Shown here piece by piece: positions 1 to 12,199 of a stretch of 64,000 nucleotides of DNA (positions are counted from its first letter, which is position 1; the number at the start of each line of letters is the position of its first letter). A program made the position numbers and the translations under genes. Below the pieces are notes generated by a model, which saw only the letters and a list, made by a program, of their open reading frames with translations, made no database searches and was not told the DNA's origin. This stretch comes from Rhizobium acidisoli (GTDB lineage: Bacteria; Pseudomonadota; Alphaproteobacteria; Rhizobiales; Rhizobiaceae). The stretch lies in assembly GCF_002531755.2 (NCBI RefSeq), contig NZ_CP034999.1:558001-622000 (forward strand). The letters run 5' to 3'.

Positions 1-1366
1 ATGGGGTGCCGGTGTCGCGCTCAAGATACTTGCCATAGGAATTGCCGATCATAAGATCTACCGGCTCGGTAAAGAGCAGCGAGCGCAACGCCCACAGGTC
101 CTTGCCCGCCCAGACCTGGGAAGCCTTGCCGAAGGGCGAGGATGCGAGCAACGCCTTCATCTCGGCTTCCCAGGCCGACGTGCCGTTGGTAGCAAGGCAG
201 TGGGTCGGCTCACCGCCGGTTTCCAAGACAAACCGGGCAACAGCGTAGACGAAGTCAGGATCGCCGTAGATCGCGTATTTCTTCCCGTGCAGCCAGGCCT
301 GGCTATCTGCCATAGCGTCGACGAGACGGCCGCGCTCCAGGCCGAGTGCCGGAGGAATTTCCTTGCCGGTAATCTCCGAGACCTTCATCAGGAATTCGTC
401 GGTCGCCTGGACACCCAGCGGATAATGGAACGAGGCCGTAGCCTGACCGACCTCCTTGCAATATTCCAGCGTTTTGCGCGTGCTATAGTGCTGCAGCGAC
501 AGGGTCGCTTCGGCGTTCAACGCCGTTTTCACGTCTTCGATCTTCGTGCCGCCGTCATACATGCGGTACGTACCGTCAGACGGCGTGTCGAACTGGTCGG
601 AGGCATCCTGGATGAAGATGTAGGATACGCCCATCATGTCGAGCAGGCGCTTCAGTTCGCGGTTGTTGCCGACGCAGAAGCCGTCGAAGCCGGGAATGAT
701 GTTGATGGCTTGGGCAACCTCCTTCCGCTCGTTGCCTTTCCAGAAGTTCTCCAGAATGCCCTTGATCATGCCGTCATAGCCATCGACGTGGCTGCCGACG
801 AAGGCAGGTGTGTGAGCGAAAGGAACATCGAAGTCGTGCGGGACCGACCCTTCGTTCTTTGCGTTTTCGATGAAGCTGTGAAGGTCGTCTCCAATGACTT
901 CGGCCATGCAGGTGGTCGAGACGGCGATCATCTTCGGATCGTAGAGCTTGTATGTATTGGCGAGCCCGTCGACCATGTTCTTCAACCCGCCGAACACCGC
1001 CGCGTCCTCCGTCATCGAGGACGAGACCGCCGATGAAGGCTCCTTGAAGTGACGCGACAGATGCGAACGGTAATAGGCGACGCAGCCCTGGCTGCCGTGG
1101 ACGAAGGACATCGTTTGCTCAAAGCCTGCGGCTGCGAAGACGGCACCGAGCGGCTGGCAGGCTTTGGCCGGGTTCACGACCAGGGCTTTGCGGCCCAGGT
1201 TCTTTTCGCGATACTCCCAGGTCTTCGTGAAGTCGTTTTGATCGGCAACGACCTGATCCGGGTGGGGGCATTCGAAATTGGCTTTCTTCTCGGCGAGCAT
1301 CTGCCTGTATTCCGGCTCGCGGAACAGGGGAGCATGATCGAGAACTTTTTCCGCCGACTGCGGCAT
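1..1366 (-). CDS. nifK: Nitrogenase MoFe protein beta chain NifK (3' end outside window)
   Basis: Beta subunit of dinitrogenase; with NifD it forms the alpha2beta2 MoFe protein that holds the P-cluster and reduces N2. Reading the minus strand from the ATG at 1366 gives [20 protein letters not shown], a normal NifK start. About 455 of the usual ~510 codons are present, and the frame stays open to the window edge. P-cluster cysteine contexts are visible ([33 protein letters not shown]). It starts about 120 bp after the nifD stop and is presumably the third gene of nifHDK. Long plus-strand frames here are shadows. Identity is clear; only the C-terminus is unseen. Confidence 0.97.
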   Translation of the reverse strand, partial: MPQSAEKVLDHAPLFREPEYRQMLAEKKANFECPHPDQVVADQNDFTKTWEYREKNLGRKALVVNPAKACQPLGAVFAAAGFEQTMSFVHGSQGCVAYYRSHLSRHFKEPSSAVSSSMTEDAAVFGGLKNMVDGLANTYKLYDPKMIAVSTTCMAEVIGDDLHSFIENAKNEGSVPHDFDVPFAHTPAFVGSHVDGYDGMIKGILENFWKGNERKEVAQAINIIPGFDGFCVGNNRELKRLLDMMGVSYIFIQDASDQFDTPSDGTYRMYDGGTKIEDVKTALNAEATLSLQHYSTRKTLEYCKEVGQATASFHYPLGVQATDEFLMKVSEITGKEIPPALGLERGRLVDAMADSQAWLHGKKYAIYGDPDFVYAVARFVLETGGEPTHCLATNGTSAWEAEMKALLASSPFGKASQVWAGKDLWALRSLLFTEPVDLMIGNSYGKYLERDTGTP

Positions 1367-1488
1367 AGTAAGCACCTTTCTTTTCATCGCGCCGCACCGG
1401 TGGCGGCAATGGGATGTCATCTGTCACGAGTGCGGATCAAGGCCGATGGAAGGGCCTGGCCTGCCCCTTCCCAAGACAGGCCAAGCTC

Positions 1489-2991
1489 TCATTCGGCCGC
1501 AACCGCCTCAGCTGGCGCGGCCTTTTTTTTCCAGGGGACGTCGTAGAGATCCCACACCGGATTATTGATGGCCAGATCCATGTCGCGGGCGAATATGGCA
1601 AAGCCGTCATAGCCGTGATAGGGGCCCGAATAATCCCAGGAGTGCATCTGGCGGAAGGGGATGCCCATCTTCTGCACCGGATACTTCTCTTTGATGCCGG
1701 ACCCAACAAGGTCGGGGCGGATGCCTTCGATGAACTTTTCCAGCTCGTAACCGGTCACGTCGTCATAGATCAGCGTACCCTTGTTCACATAATGGCCGGT
1801 GCGCTGATAGTCGTCGTTGTGGGCGAACTCGTAGCCGGTGCCGACGATCCGCATGCCGAGGTCCTCATAGGCCGTGATGACGTGGCGAGGACGCAGGCCG
1901 CCGACATAGAGCATCACCGTCTTGCCTTCGAGGCGCGGCCGGTACTTGTCGACGACAGCATCGACCAGGGGCCGGTACTTGGTGATGACAGCCTCGGTCT
2001 TGTCGACGATTTCCGGACCGAAGTGCTTGGCTATTTCGCGCAGGGAGGTTTCGATCTGGGACGGACCAAAGAAATTGTATTCCATCCACGGGATGCCGTA
2101 CTTTTCCTCCATGTGCCGACAGATGTAGTTCATCGAGCGGTAGCAGTGGATGAGGTTGAGCTTGGCCTTTGGCGCGCGCTCGACCTCAGCGAGCGTGGCA
2201 TCACCCGACCAGTTGCCGACCACGCGCAGCCCCACCTCCTCCAATAGAATGCGCGTAGCCCACGCGTCGCCACCGATATTGTAGTCGCCGACGACGTTGA
2301 CGTCATAAGGGCCGGTCTCGAACTCGACTTCGTTCTTGTCGAAAACCCAGTCACGGATGGCGTCGTTGGCGATGTGGTGGCCGAGCGATTGCGAGACGCC
2401 GCGGAAGCCCTCGCAGCGCACCGGCACGATCGTCTTTTCGTGCTCCTTGGCCTTCTTGCGCGACACCGCTTCAATGTCGTCGCCAATCAGCCCGATCGGG
2501 CATTCCGACTGCACGCTGATGCCGTTGTTGAGGGGGAAAAGCGCCTCGATCTCGTCGATGACCTGTTCAAGCTTCTTGTCGCCGCCGAACACGATGTCCT
2601 TTTCCTGGAAGTCTGAGGTGAACTGCAGCGTCACGAACGTGTCGATGCCCGTCAGGCCGACGTAGTAGTTGCGGCGTTGCGACCAGGAATAATGACCGCA
2701 ACCGACCGGCCCGTGCGAGATGTGGACCATGTCCTTGACCGGCCCCCATACCACGCCTTTGGAGCCGGCATAGGCGCAGCCGCGGATCGTCATCACGCCC
2801 GGAATGGACTTGATGTTTGATTTGACGTCGCATTCGGAAAGCGCCTTCGGCTCATCGCCAGGCTCGTCGCCGCTCGTTGCGACGCTGAGGTGCTTCTTGC
2901 GGCGCTTTGCCGCCTTGTCTGGATATTGCGCTAACACTTCCGCAATGAGCTTTTCATGCAAAACGCTGTCATTCTCGTAATCAAGGCTCAT
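1489..2991 (-). CDS. nifD: Nitrogenase MoFe protein alpha chain NifD
   Basis: Alpha subunit of dinitrogenase, carrying FeMo-co and sharing the P-cluster with NifK. The 500-residue product is full length for the family. P-cluster and cofactor contexts are visible: [11 protein letters not shown] (about residue 70), [10 protein letters not shown] (about 95), [13 protein letters not shown] (about 160), and further on the histidine/cysteine region near HCYRSMNYI and NYIGGDAWA-like segments. It starts 106 bp after nifH; a perfect 12-bp hairpin lies between them. The first ~65 codons are duplicated in inverted orientation at 62319-62516. Confidence 0.98.
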   Translation of the reverse strand: MSLDYENDSVLHEKLIAEVLAQYPDKAAKRRKKHLSVATSGDEPGDEPKALSECDVKSNIKSIPGVMTIRGCAYAGSKGVVWGPVKDMVHISHGPVGCGHYSWSQRRNYYVGLTGIDTFVTLQFTSDFQEKDIVFGGDKKLEQVIDEIEALFPLNNGISVQSECPIGLIGDDIEAVSRKKAKEHEKTIVPVRCEGFRGVSQSLGHHIANDAIRDWVFDKNEVEFETGPYDVNVVGDYNIGGDAWATRILLEEVGLRVVGNWSGDATLAEVERAPKAKLNLIHCYRSMNYICRHMEEKYGIPWMEYNFFGPSQIETSLREIAKHFGPEIVDKTEAVITKYRPLVDAVVDKYRPRLEGKTVMLYVGGLRPRHVITAYEDLGMRIVGTGYEFAHNDDYQRTGHYVNKGTLIYDDVTGYELEKFIEGIRPDLVGSGIKEKYPVQKMGIPFRQMHSWDYSGPYHGYDGFAIFARDMDLAINNPVWDLYDVPWKKKAAPAEAVAAE

Positions 2992-3052
2992 GGGCCCCTG
3001 CCCCTTTCAAGGTTCGGGTTATGTCGTCGTCGACGAAGCGTCTTTCGTGGAA

Positions 3053-3082
3053 GGACGCGCTGGCTCAAGGGCCAGCGCGTCC
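3053..3082 (-). promoter_or_regulatory. nifH-nifD intercistronic hairpin (copy 1)
   Basis: A perfect inverted repeat, GGACGCGCTGGC / GCCAGCGCGTCC, with a 6-nt loop lies between the nifH stop and the nifD start. It is not followed by a T-run, so it does not look like a complete intrinsic terminator. Such a structure could protect the nifH 3' end or partly attenuate nifDK, which fits the greater need for NifH; this is inference. The same hairpin is kept behind the second nifH at 62228-62257. Confidence 0.6.
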
Positions 3083-3097
3083 TGTCGACAGCGGCAG

Positions 3098-4939
<1,842 letters not shown>

Positions 4940-5212
4940 TCAGCTCTCTTCAATGAGCCCACAGCTGGCAAGGGCAGAGACGAAATCGTGAACGTCGCAT
5001 TTGGTGACGTCATACCGTTCTGCTTTAAGCTCGCTCAGTATCCTTGGTAGTGTATGCTCGCCGTCCAGTTTCGAAACCAAACCGGCGACCCAAGGCGGAG
5101 GAGATTGGATGATCTTTCTTGATTTCCGGGATTCCTTCCCGATCCAGATACTCCCGTCCTCGGCTACAAACACCTGATGAGAACGCTTTAATAACGGCTT
5201 AAAGTAGTGCAC
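4940..5212 (-). CDS. Small protein resembling a RiPP recognition element (PqqD-like)
   Basis: About 90 residues if translated from the GTG at 5212; an ATG at 5278 would add 22. The pattern is that of an RRE/PqqD-like leader-binding domain: short strands (HQVFVAEDGSIWIG), then a helix with LDGEHTLPRILSEL, then DVHDFVSALASCGLIEES, like the common LDG-T---L---L-----L--L---GLI layout. The GTG overlaps the stop of the upstream 51-codon frame (5199-5354), suggesting translational coupling. No cyclodehydratase, radical SAM or protease gene follows, so this may be a remnant. The family call is by eye only. Confidence 0.4.
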   Translation of the reverse strand: MHYFKPLLKRSHQVFVAEDGSIWIGKESRKSRKIIQSPPPWVAGLVSKLDGEHTLPRILSELKAERYDVTKCDVHDFVSALASCGLIEES

Positions 5213-5354
5213 GAGGGACCTCACTCGGTACGAGGGGCGACATCGCAACTGAATTTGCAGCCGGGACAGACACACCATCGCCCTTGTTGCAGTTTGGCGA
5301 CTTCTTCGCCAATGGCAGAACGCGGTGGACGGTCCGAAACATAATGCGGTTCAT
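5199..5354 (-). CDS. Possible 51-residue precursor-like peptide
   Basis: Frame begins MNRIMFRTVHRVLPLAKKSP and ends SEVPRALL. A strong ribosome site (GAGGAGGAAAAGAGC) sits just before the ATG, which is unusual for random sequence. The stop overlaps the GTG of the RRE-like gene. A single cysteine and a Ser/Val/Pro-rich tail are the only notable features. It could be a modified-peptide precursor or simply a leader cistron. I do not recognise it. Confidence 0.3.
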   Translation of the reverse strand: MNRIMFRTVHRVLPLAKKSPNCNKGDGVSVPAANSVAMSPLVPSEVPRALL

Positions 5355-5544
5355 GCTCTTTTCCTCCTCTTCGAGCCTTTCATTGGCCCAACCCATCGCT
5401 GGCGATTTTCCAGCTTGTCAAGAGTATCCCTTAAGGCGGCTTCGGGAGGCCCATACGGTCGTATGAAGCCCCACTTCACCATTACGGTCGACTCGGCGAC
5501 CAATTGCTGACAAACAAAACTCCAATCCCTCGGCATGTGGGAGA

Positions 5545-5560
5545 TCCAAAAATCGTGCCA
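5545..5560 (-). promoter_or_regulatory. Possible sigma-54-like element upstream of the peptide/RRE pair
   Basis: Minus-strand TGGCACGATTTTTGGA has a perfect -24 half and correct spacing, but TTGG instead of TTGC at -12. No TGT-N10-ACA was found close upstream. It points toward the small gene pair at 5354-4940. Confidence 0.3.
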
Positions 5561-6407
5561 GCTGCGAAAAGAGCCTCAGAAAAAGATTTCCGATTTGTTC
5601 AGGGCCTAAGATGCGACTGCGTCAACAGCGCCCGAACAATATCGCGTCGCGTTTCAACAAATCGGCAGCGCCGCATGCGCCAGTCAACCGCAGACGAGGG
5701 AGAAAACTCCGAGCAGCTCCGGCGGTGTTCTGGTACTTGCGCACCTTGAGGCAGGAGCAAGCTGGACGGGCGGTTCTGGCTCCTCGCTGTTGCAATTGGT
5801 CTATAACATTGGAGAAATTCACAATGAGCAGCCGCGCGTGACGTGAAATCGATTAGACGTCAGTTCACATCAGAACGATAGCGTTGGCCAAGCCTCGAGA
5901 TGACACCGTCGGCGGGGGAGCAGCCTACAGGAACGAATTGCAATGCGCGACCGCGTCCGCCGCCACACGCGAGCGGAGGTCGGCACTTCCGCATTTCTCC
6001 GATTCGATTGACGCGATGTCCAACATTTCCTCTTCTCGGCTTGCCGCAACGGGAATAAGCCGTGAACGACCTCTAGGCCCTGCCGTTGGGCAGCAGGCAA
6101 CGTCGTCCTGTTCCCCTGCTGTTTGGCGCATCTCGCCGGAAACGGTGGACGTGTCGACCGCCGCGGGTAATCGGGACACCTGCCAGCCGAGAGTGAGTGC
6201 CAAGCGTGTTGCGGGTGCAGCGGTAGGCCGGCCCACGAAGACCGACCAGAGGTTTCTTCGATCGGTGGGCGCCCAGGCAAAGGGCCTTTGTGGTCGATGT
6301 CTTCGGGTCGAAGACAAAGGATCTCAGGGTCATCTAGCTTCGAGGGGGGATCTATTGCGGTTATCCCTTCGTAATTTTGATCGCAGATCACACCGCCGAA
6401 AAAGCAG
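5561..6407. other. Gene-poor stretch
   Basis: No frame here has a recognisable product. Overlapping frames on both strands between 5870 and 6670 lack ribosome sites and family patterns. Nothing supported. Confidence 0.5.
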
Positions 6408-7459
6408 TTACTCTGCCACGTCAGGCCGAGGCCCGAGCGATTTGTTGACCTCCGGGATGATCTTGTCTCCCCAGAGCTCGATTTGCCGCAGCATCGTCTT
6501 CTGGTCGAAATCTCCCATTTGGGTCTGGATCGCGATCTGGGTTGGTTTCACGATATCTATCTCTTCCAGTAGCCGATCGATGACGCGATTGACGCTACCA
6601 ATCGGCAGGTTCTCACGCATCGTCTCGAAGGAGAGGTCCTGCCGCGTCGGTGTTTCATGCAGCAGATAGCCATCCAGGCTTTGCTGGCGGCGCAGAAGCA
6701 ATACTTCGGAAAGCCGCCGTTGGAAGCGGGCATTATCGAGATAGCTGTTGATCTCCGCTTCCTCATCGCTGGCATAGCAGCAGCGCAGCAGTGATATCTT
6801 CGCGTCCGAAACATTCTTCCCTTTAGAAATTGCGGCTTCTTCGATGCGTTCGCGCAGCGAGCTCAAACTGTCCAAGCCGTCGTGGAATGCTGTGATCAAC
6901 AGATTGTGTCCCTCACGATAGGCCCGCCCCATGCTGTTTCCGGACGCCGTAGCGATCCAGATTGGCAGCATTGGCCTCTGGACCGAGCGGACGGAAATCG
7001 CTGTCGGAGGTATCTTTTCGAACCGTCCGTCGTGCTCGAAGATCCTCTGATTGAGACCCTTGACAAGAATGTCCAAACATTCCGAAAAAACAGCTGGCAC
7101 CTCTTCGACATTGACGCCGAAGCGCTCGAACTCGAACTGCTGGTATCCACAGCCGACGCCGAGCTCGAGCCGGCCGTTGGAAACGATATCGGCCAATCCA
7201 ATCTCGGAGAGCAGGCGAAGCGGTTGATAGAGCGGTAACACACAGACGGCGGTGCCGAGGCGAATGATGCTCGTCAGGGCGGCGCAGTGCGCCACCATCA
7301 TCAAGGGCGACGGAACCAGGCTGTAATTGTTGAAGTGATGCTCGGCAAACCATGCAGTTTGGAAGCCAGCTTGCTCTGAAAGAACTACCTGTTCGATGGA
7401 GTTCCGGATGATTGATGATAACCGCGCCGCGCGGCCAGGAGGAACGTTGCAAATTCCAT
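6408..7459 (-). pseudogene. Luciferase-like flavin monooxygenase (y4vJ-like), frameshifted
   Basis: Bacterial-luciferase-like (LLM) flavin-dependent oxidoreductase. The gene starts at the ATG at 7459 (MEFATFLLAARRGYHQSS). It then loses frame near codon 15-18 and continues in another frame as RNSIEQVVLSEQAGFQTAW and FAEHHFNNYSLVPSPLMMVA. The last 298 codons (7304-6408) are intact, with GLADIVSNGRLELGVGCGYQ and a normal C-terminus. It resembles pNGR234a y4vJ, which lies with y4vI near nif genes. An internal start at 7304 would lack the first strand of the barrel, so it is probably inactive unless the shift is a sequencing error. Confidence 0.75.
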
Positions 7460-7709
7460 GATGATTCCTTTTGCGGCAGATTTGCGACCGGGGTTCGCCA
7501 ACTAGAAGTGGCGTGTCGGTTATCCGCTCCTCACCCCGCTCGCCGACACGGCAAACTCAGAAAGCTCGAACGCGTCCGTCTGTTTCGCTTCTCGATGAAT
7601 GCAGTGCCTCGATCGGAAGCGCTCTGGGAGCATCGTGCACTGGAGTTGCTCTCCTACGACATTGTCGGCTCCGATGGGCCGCAGCCGGCTGTTTGTGGAT
7701 AGTCGACGA

Positions 7710-9297
7710 TCATTGTGCAGCCTCCGCTAAATGATGAAGTTCGCCGGCAAATGCCGCATCCCCGGCCGAGGTCCACCCGCCGTCAACGTAAAGGGTAGAG
7801 CCGGTCACGTACGATGCGTCAGACGATGCAAGGAAGAACGCTGCGTCAGCGACGTCTTCCGGCCGTCCCATCCTTCCCATCGGGATGCGCCGCCTGATTG
7901 CTTTCGGATCGACGTGGCCGAGCTTTTGCATGTTCGCGACGGCAGGCGTGTGTATGTAGCCCGGAGCGACGGTGGCTGTGCGAATGCCAACCGGACCAAG
8001 TTCGGCCGCCATGCATCGCGTCAGGATTTCCACGCCCGCTCCGGAAGCATCGTAGGCGTGGCGCGGTGCAAAGGGCAGTAATGTGTTGTTCGGTCCCAGA
8101 TTTAAGATAAGGCTTCCCGGACGCATTACCTTGATCGCCTCGCGCGCAGGTGAAGGCGCCGGTGAGATTCACATCGAGTACGGGCTTGATCTCTGTCGGC
8201 ATTTGTTCGACCTCTGACACATGATTGTTGGCCGCATTATTGACGAGGACGCCTAGCCGGCCGAAGTGCCTTCGCAATTCCTCGAACAGCGCCACCACGT
8301 CACTTTCGACGGCGATGTCAACGGACCTCGCGATATGCTTGCCACCGAGGAAACCGGCAAGCTCTGCCGCTGCAGCGCCATCTTTGTCGGCAATTACAAG
8401 CGCGTCGCCGTTTTCCGCAAAGCGGCGCACAACGGCAGCGCCTATGCAGTCCGCCCCGCCCATGACAAGCGCAATTCGCGCGGTGGAGTCCTCGGCAGGA
8501 GGGAAGAGTTCGGCTCGTGGCGTCCCGGGCACTGGCGGGTGCGCCTCGCCCGGTTGATTGAAAGATCTCCAGCCACCGTCGACGGTCAGCACAGACCCGG
8601 TGACGTAACTGGCTTGCGCGCTGGCGAGAAAGCGCACCGCTCGGGCAATTTCGTCTGGACGCGCCACGCGACCCATTGGCACCCGGCTGCGCACCGCGGC
8701 GAGGTCTATCTTGCCCGCGCGTTCAAGTTCCGAAACCATCGGCGTGCGTACGTACCCGGGTGCTACCGCCGTAACGCGAATGCCGCACGACGCAAACTGC
8801 CATGCCAGCGATTTCGTGAACGAGATCAGGCCCGCCTTCGAGGCAGCGTAGGCGTTGCGTTTGGGATTGCCGAGCACGCCGGCCAGCGAGGCGACATTGA
8901 CGATGACAGCGCCTGAGCTCATCCGTCGCGCTGCTTCGCGGGCCGTTGCAATGGGCCCAATCAGATTTACTGCCAAGATGCGTCGGAAGCCGTCGATAGT
9001 CGTATTAACGGTCGCAGCCATAGTAGGGCCGATGGCCGCGTTGTTGACGAGCACACCGATTTGCCCGAATTGTCGTTCGATCCGATCATAAAGCGCAGGG
9101 ATATCCTCCTCTCGCGAGACATCGAACTCTAGCCCAAGATGGGCAGGCCCGAGACCACGGGCCAGTTCAAGCACGCCGCTGCCAGGCAGGTCCACGGCGA
9201 CGACAGTATCCCCGCCTGCGGCAAGAGTGTCCACCAGGGCATGGCCTATCCCGCCTGCAGCGCCTGTGATGATGACGATACGTCCGGCTTGTTTCAT
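7710..9297 (-). pseudogene. Tandem double short-chain dehydrogenase/reductase (y4vI-like), frameshifted
   Basis: Two SDR domains in one chain, as in pNGR234a y4vI. Domain 1 (from 9297): TGAAGGIG cofactor site at about residue 11, the NNAA motif, and YAASKAGL catalytic Tyr/Lys. Domain 2: a modified glycine motif (MGGADCIG), NNAANNHVSE, then a frameshift near 8140 after FTCAR. The correct frame resumes as IKVMRPGSLILNLG, with YDASGAGVE at the YxxxK position, where the catalytic lysine is replaced by Gly. The shift cuts domain 2 in half. It ends about 250 bp before the monooxygenase gene and is probably in the same transcript. Confidence 0.75.
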
Positions 9298-9338
9298 GAG
9301 ATAAAAGTTCCCTGACCAACGTTGTGAATCCTAATCGA

Positions 9339-9893
9339 TCAAGCCTCACTTTCATCTTCTTGAAGGAATGCAGTCTTCCTAATTGCGTAGACGGGGTCAT
9401 CGGGACATGATGCTCCGATCGGCTGCCGGCGGCCGAACTGCTCAGTCTCGGATGCCGCGGCCAAGATCTGCTCCTCAACCAGATCATAGACCACCGTCCG
9501 TTCGGCAATTCTCCAATCCCCTCCCTTTTTCAGGAACAGATCGCAATAGCGGCCGCAGATCAGGGCCTGACTTAGCGTTCCGGCCTTGTCGGGTGCGCGT
9601 TGCAGTGCGGCGAAGTAACTTTCGACGGCGGCTTTTTCCGGGCTGCTGAACTCAATCAGAATGTTCGTGATTTGATGGATGTTGCGCGGTCCCGTCTTGA
9701 AGACACCGAGGGCGAACTCGATGAAACCCTCGGCCGAACCGGAATAGGCCCCGTGATTGTCACGTGCATCGGGCCAGTAGGAACTGCGCAGCGCCCCTTC
9801 ATCGGCGCGGTCTATCCCGCGGCAATACCGATAGAGGCAGTCGCGGATCGCCTCGCGGTCGAGCAATTCGGTAATTTTCTTTTTGTGTTTCAT
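9339..9893 (-). CDS. NTF2/SnoaL-like protein
   Basis: 184 residues, intact. The start [20 protein letters not shown] and the following [20 protein letters not shown] are typical of the SnoaL-like/NTF2-like alpha+beta barrel (also the fold of ring-hydroxylating dioxygenase beta chains). These often act as small isomerases, dehydratases or subunits. It is 40 bp upstream of the SDR gene on the same strand, so it belongs to the oxidation module. Substrate unknown. Confidence 0.7.
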   Translation of the reverse strand: MKHKKKITELLDREAIRDCLYRYCRGIDRADEGALRSSYWPDARDNHGAYSGSAEGFIEFALGVFKTGPRNIHQITNILIEFSSPEKAAVESYFAALQRAPDKAGTLSQALICGRYCDLFLKKGGDWRIAERTVVYDLVEEQILAAASETEQFGRRQPIGASCPDDPVYAIRKTAFLQEDESEA

Positions 9894-10097
9894 CGCTTAT
9901 CGCACATCTGATATCGGGGGCGCTTACCCAACCAGTGACGCAGCCAGCTTTCAACTGCTCGGCTGACGTAAGGAAAAACCCTCTCTCTGCTTAGGCATGC
10001 ATGTAAACAACTGCCCTAGAAGTAGACACCCCTGGGAGAGCTGCGGGTAAGGTGTTTGGACAGCGACGGCGCCGTCATGCACCAGTTACGTTGCGTT

Positions 10098-10352
10098 TCA
10101 ACCCCCACAATGTTGGTTGAACAAAAGGCGATCAAGCAACGCATCGGAAGTGCAATCTATCTCCAGCGCACGTTCGGGGCAGGATCGAGCGCCTCGCGAT
10201 GCGAACAATTCGTCCTTCTCCTCAACATCGATTGCACCGGGGAGTATGTATCCCTCGTCGTCAAGATTGAATATTTCGGGCGCTTGGGCCCAACATCTTG
10301 CATGACCTTGGCATTTGGCAGTGTGTACTATGATGCGCATGCGGTACTCCAT
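10098..10352 (-). CDS. Small ferredoxin, [3Fe-4S]/[4Fe-4S] type, P450 partner
   Basis: 84 residues, start MEYRMRIIVHTAKCQGHARC with a good ribosome site (GAGGAAAGAC). Ligand pattern C-x5-C, then a single later C-P (SCPERALEI), as in P450-associated [3Fe-4S] ferredoxins. It lies 20 bp after the remnant P450 gene, its likely redox partner. Intact although its partner is broken. Confidence 0.8.
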   Translation of the reverse strand: MEYRMRIIVHTAKCQGHARCWAQAPEIFNLDDEGYILPGAIDVEEKDELFASRGARSCPERALEIDCTSDALLDRLLFNQHCGG

Positions 10353-10372
10353 GTCTTTCCTCCTCTCACTTA

Positions 10373-10757
10373 TCAGGACCAGTCCAGGATCAGATTCTCC
10401 ATTCCAAACACGTGGCCACCATAGGTGATGGGCGCGGTACCATCCTTGATAAGGAAGTCAGGAATGCGGGACAGCCACTCCTCCAGGGTGATGACGATCT
10501 CCTGCCGGGCAGTGTGATCCAAGACAACGATGGGGACCGTACGCAAAAGCGGTGTGGCGATTGTCTTCTCGTGCCAAATCGATCGTGTTCGGATGCTCGA
10601 ATTCCGCCGGATCACGATTGGCAATCATTGTGGCGCAGGAAACGAAGTCCCCCTTACGGATCGGCGCGCCTTCGAAATTGATATCTTTCGTTGCCACACG
10701 GAGCCGACAGCTCTTGCCGCCCCTCAAGAAGAACTTCCAAAGTTCGTGCCAATTTGA
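10373..10757 (-). pseudogene. Cytochrome P450 C-terminal fragment (CYP127-like)
   Basis: Only the last ~125 codons of a P450 remain. Visible are the region before the heme loop (GAPIRKGDFVSCATMIANRD) and the heme-ligand motif FAYGPHRCLGSH, followed by a frameshift. The last part reads in another frame (ARQEIVITLEEWLSRIPDF). Position next to ferredoxin, SDR and LLM genes matches the pNGR234a y4v region, where a CYP127 gene lies. The N-terminal two thirds are missing. Confidence 0.75.
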
Positions 10758-11300
10758 TTGATATGGCCGGCAAAAACTTTTTGATTGCTTTCCCAGCTAT
10801 TTAGCTTGAGCCAGAACAAAGATTGGCTGCTCAGGCCCGTGTCGCGTATTTAACAAAACCCGACATCAGGTGTCGGATGCCATTTATTCAGGTGCGACTC
10901 GTTTTTCCAGCCACCACAGCCGGTAGCCAGAGACCTGCAGCGCGACGCATAACGATGCGCTGATGTACAGCGATGCAGTGGGATAGCTTGAGGCTGTGGT
11001 AGCTTTGAATTGCGGCATCGAGCTAAGCGGCCGATTCCGGGGAACAGCTCGACGCGTGCAACTCCTCTGTCCTCGGATGTCAGTTCTACCAGCCCCGGCG
11101 ACGCCACCCTGAGAGGACATCGCGACGGCAATTTGCCGATTGGGTGTTGCCCAACAGCAATGGAATGGTGGCCTTTGCCGTCAGCCGAAACGTGAGGCGA
11201 TGGCCGCAGAAAGCCCGCTCAGCCGGCGGGGCGAAGATGCCGTCCGAATAAAATCCACAAACGGCCCTGCCTCGCACGGCAAGAGAGTAGGTATGAAGAC
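10758..11300. other. Gene-poor stretch before fnrN
   Basis: No supported gene. Short frames near 10850-11280 have no recognisable pattern. The missing 5' part of the P450 gene is not found here. Confidence 0.5.
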
Positions 11301-11314
11301 TTGATCTGGATCAA
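11301..11314. promoter_or_regulatory. Anaerobox (FNR/FixK site) upstream of fnrN
   Basis: Perfect palindrome TTGATCTGGATCAA, matching TTGAT-N4-ATCAA, about 130 bp before the fnrN start. Autoregulation of rhizobial fnrN through such boxes is known. Here it implies oxygen-controlled self-regulation. Confidence 0.85.
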
Positions 11315-11441
11315 ATCGCAATCCCAATGAAATTGATAGGCATCAAAGACGCGCTGGAAGAAATCGGGATAGCCGAAGTCGCAACGACCGCCTAGTCGTC
11401 TCGGCATGCCCGGCATATGCGGTTTTCGAAGGGATCAGGAC

Positions 11442-12164
11442 ATGGACGTCGCACGCAGTGAGGTTCTCGAGATTGGCACTCCCGTCGCTTGCCGTTCCTG
11501 CCAGGCGCGGCACGGCGTCGTTTGCGGCGCCTTGTCGGCTGGCCAGCTTAGCGAACTCGGCCGCCACTCGCTGCACCGCAAGGTCGATGCGGGCTGCGAG
11601 ATCATCGCACAAGGGTCGGAAAACTCTTTCTATTCGAACATCATGCGCGGCGTGGTGAAGCTCTGCAAGGTGATGCCGGACGGGCGCCAGCAGATCGTTG
11701 GCCTGCAATTCGCCCCCGATTTCGTCGGCCGGCCCTTCGTGCGTGAAAGCACGCTGTCGGCCGAGGCCGCGACCGACGCGGAGATCTGCGTGTTCCCCCG
11801 CAATTTGCTCGAACGCATGATATTGGAGACCAGGGAATTGCAGCGTAGCCTGCACGCTCAGGCGCTGATCGAGCTGGATGCCGCGCGCGAATGGATGCTG
11901 ACGCTCGGCCGGCGGACCGCCGAGGAGAAGGTCGCAAGCCTGCTCCACCTCATTGCCGCCCACGCCGAGACGGCGACGGCGACGAGCACCGCCTTCGACC
12001 TGTCGCTATCGCGCGCCGAAATCGCCGATTTCCTCGGGCTGACGATCGAAACCGTCAGCCGCCAGTTGACCCGGCTGCGCAAAAGTGGCGTCATCCGCAT
12101 CGAGAACATCCGGCATATCACCGTGCCCGACATGGATGCGCTCGCAAAGAAAATCAGCGGGTAA
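11442..12164 (+). CDS. fnrN: Oxygen-responsive regulator FnrN (Crp/Fnr family)
   Basis: Fnr-type transcription activator using an oxygen-labile [4Fe-4S] cluster. From the ATG at 11442 the protein is 240 residues, the usual FnrN length; an ATG at 11406 would add 12. The N-terminal cysteine cluster CRSCQARHGVVCGAL (about 16-30) and a later conserved Cys (LCKVMPDGRQQ) supply the ligands. The C-terminal helix-turn-helix reads LSRAEIADFLGLTIETVSRQ, with the E-SR recognition pattern for TTGAT half-sites. A perfect anaerobox precedes it. It probably activates fixNOQP-type genes and hemN in low oxygen. Confidence 0.93.
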   Translation: MDVARSEVLEIGTPVACRSCQARHGVVCGALSAGQLSELGRHSLHRKVDAGCEIIAQGSENSFYSNIMRGVVKLCKVMPDGRQQIVGLQFAPDFVGRPFVRESTLSAEAATDAEICVFPRNLLERMILETRELQRSLHAQALIELDAAREWMLTLGRRTAEEKVASLLHLIAAHAETATATSTAFDLSLSRAEIADFLGLTIETVSRQLTRLRKSGVIRIENIRHITVPDMDALAKKISG

Positions 12165-12199
12165 TTACCACCCGCATATTGGCAAGGCCGGCTTGGCGC

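Noticed and set aside
200..1036. 278-codon plus-strand frame
   Set aside because: Antisense to nifK, whose cysteine motifs are clear; a shadow of high-GC codon use.
1414..2247. 277-codon plus-strand frame
   Set aside because: Antisense to nifD; no ribosome site or family pattern.
3053..3082. Hairpin considered as an intrinsic terminator
   Set aside because: No U-tract follows, and nifDK must be transcribed through it.
5884..6669. 261-codon plus frame
   Set aside because: Starts at TTG, runs antisense into the monooxygenase gene, composition not protein-like.
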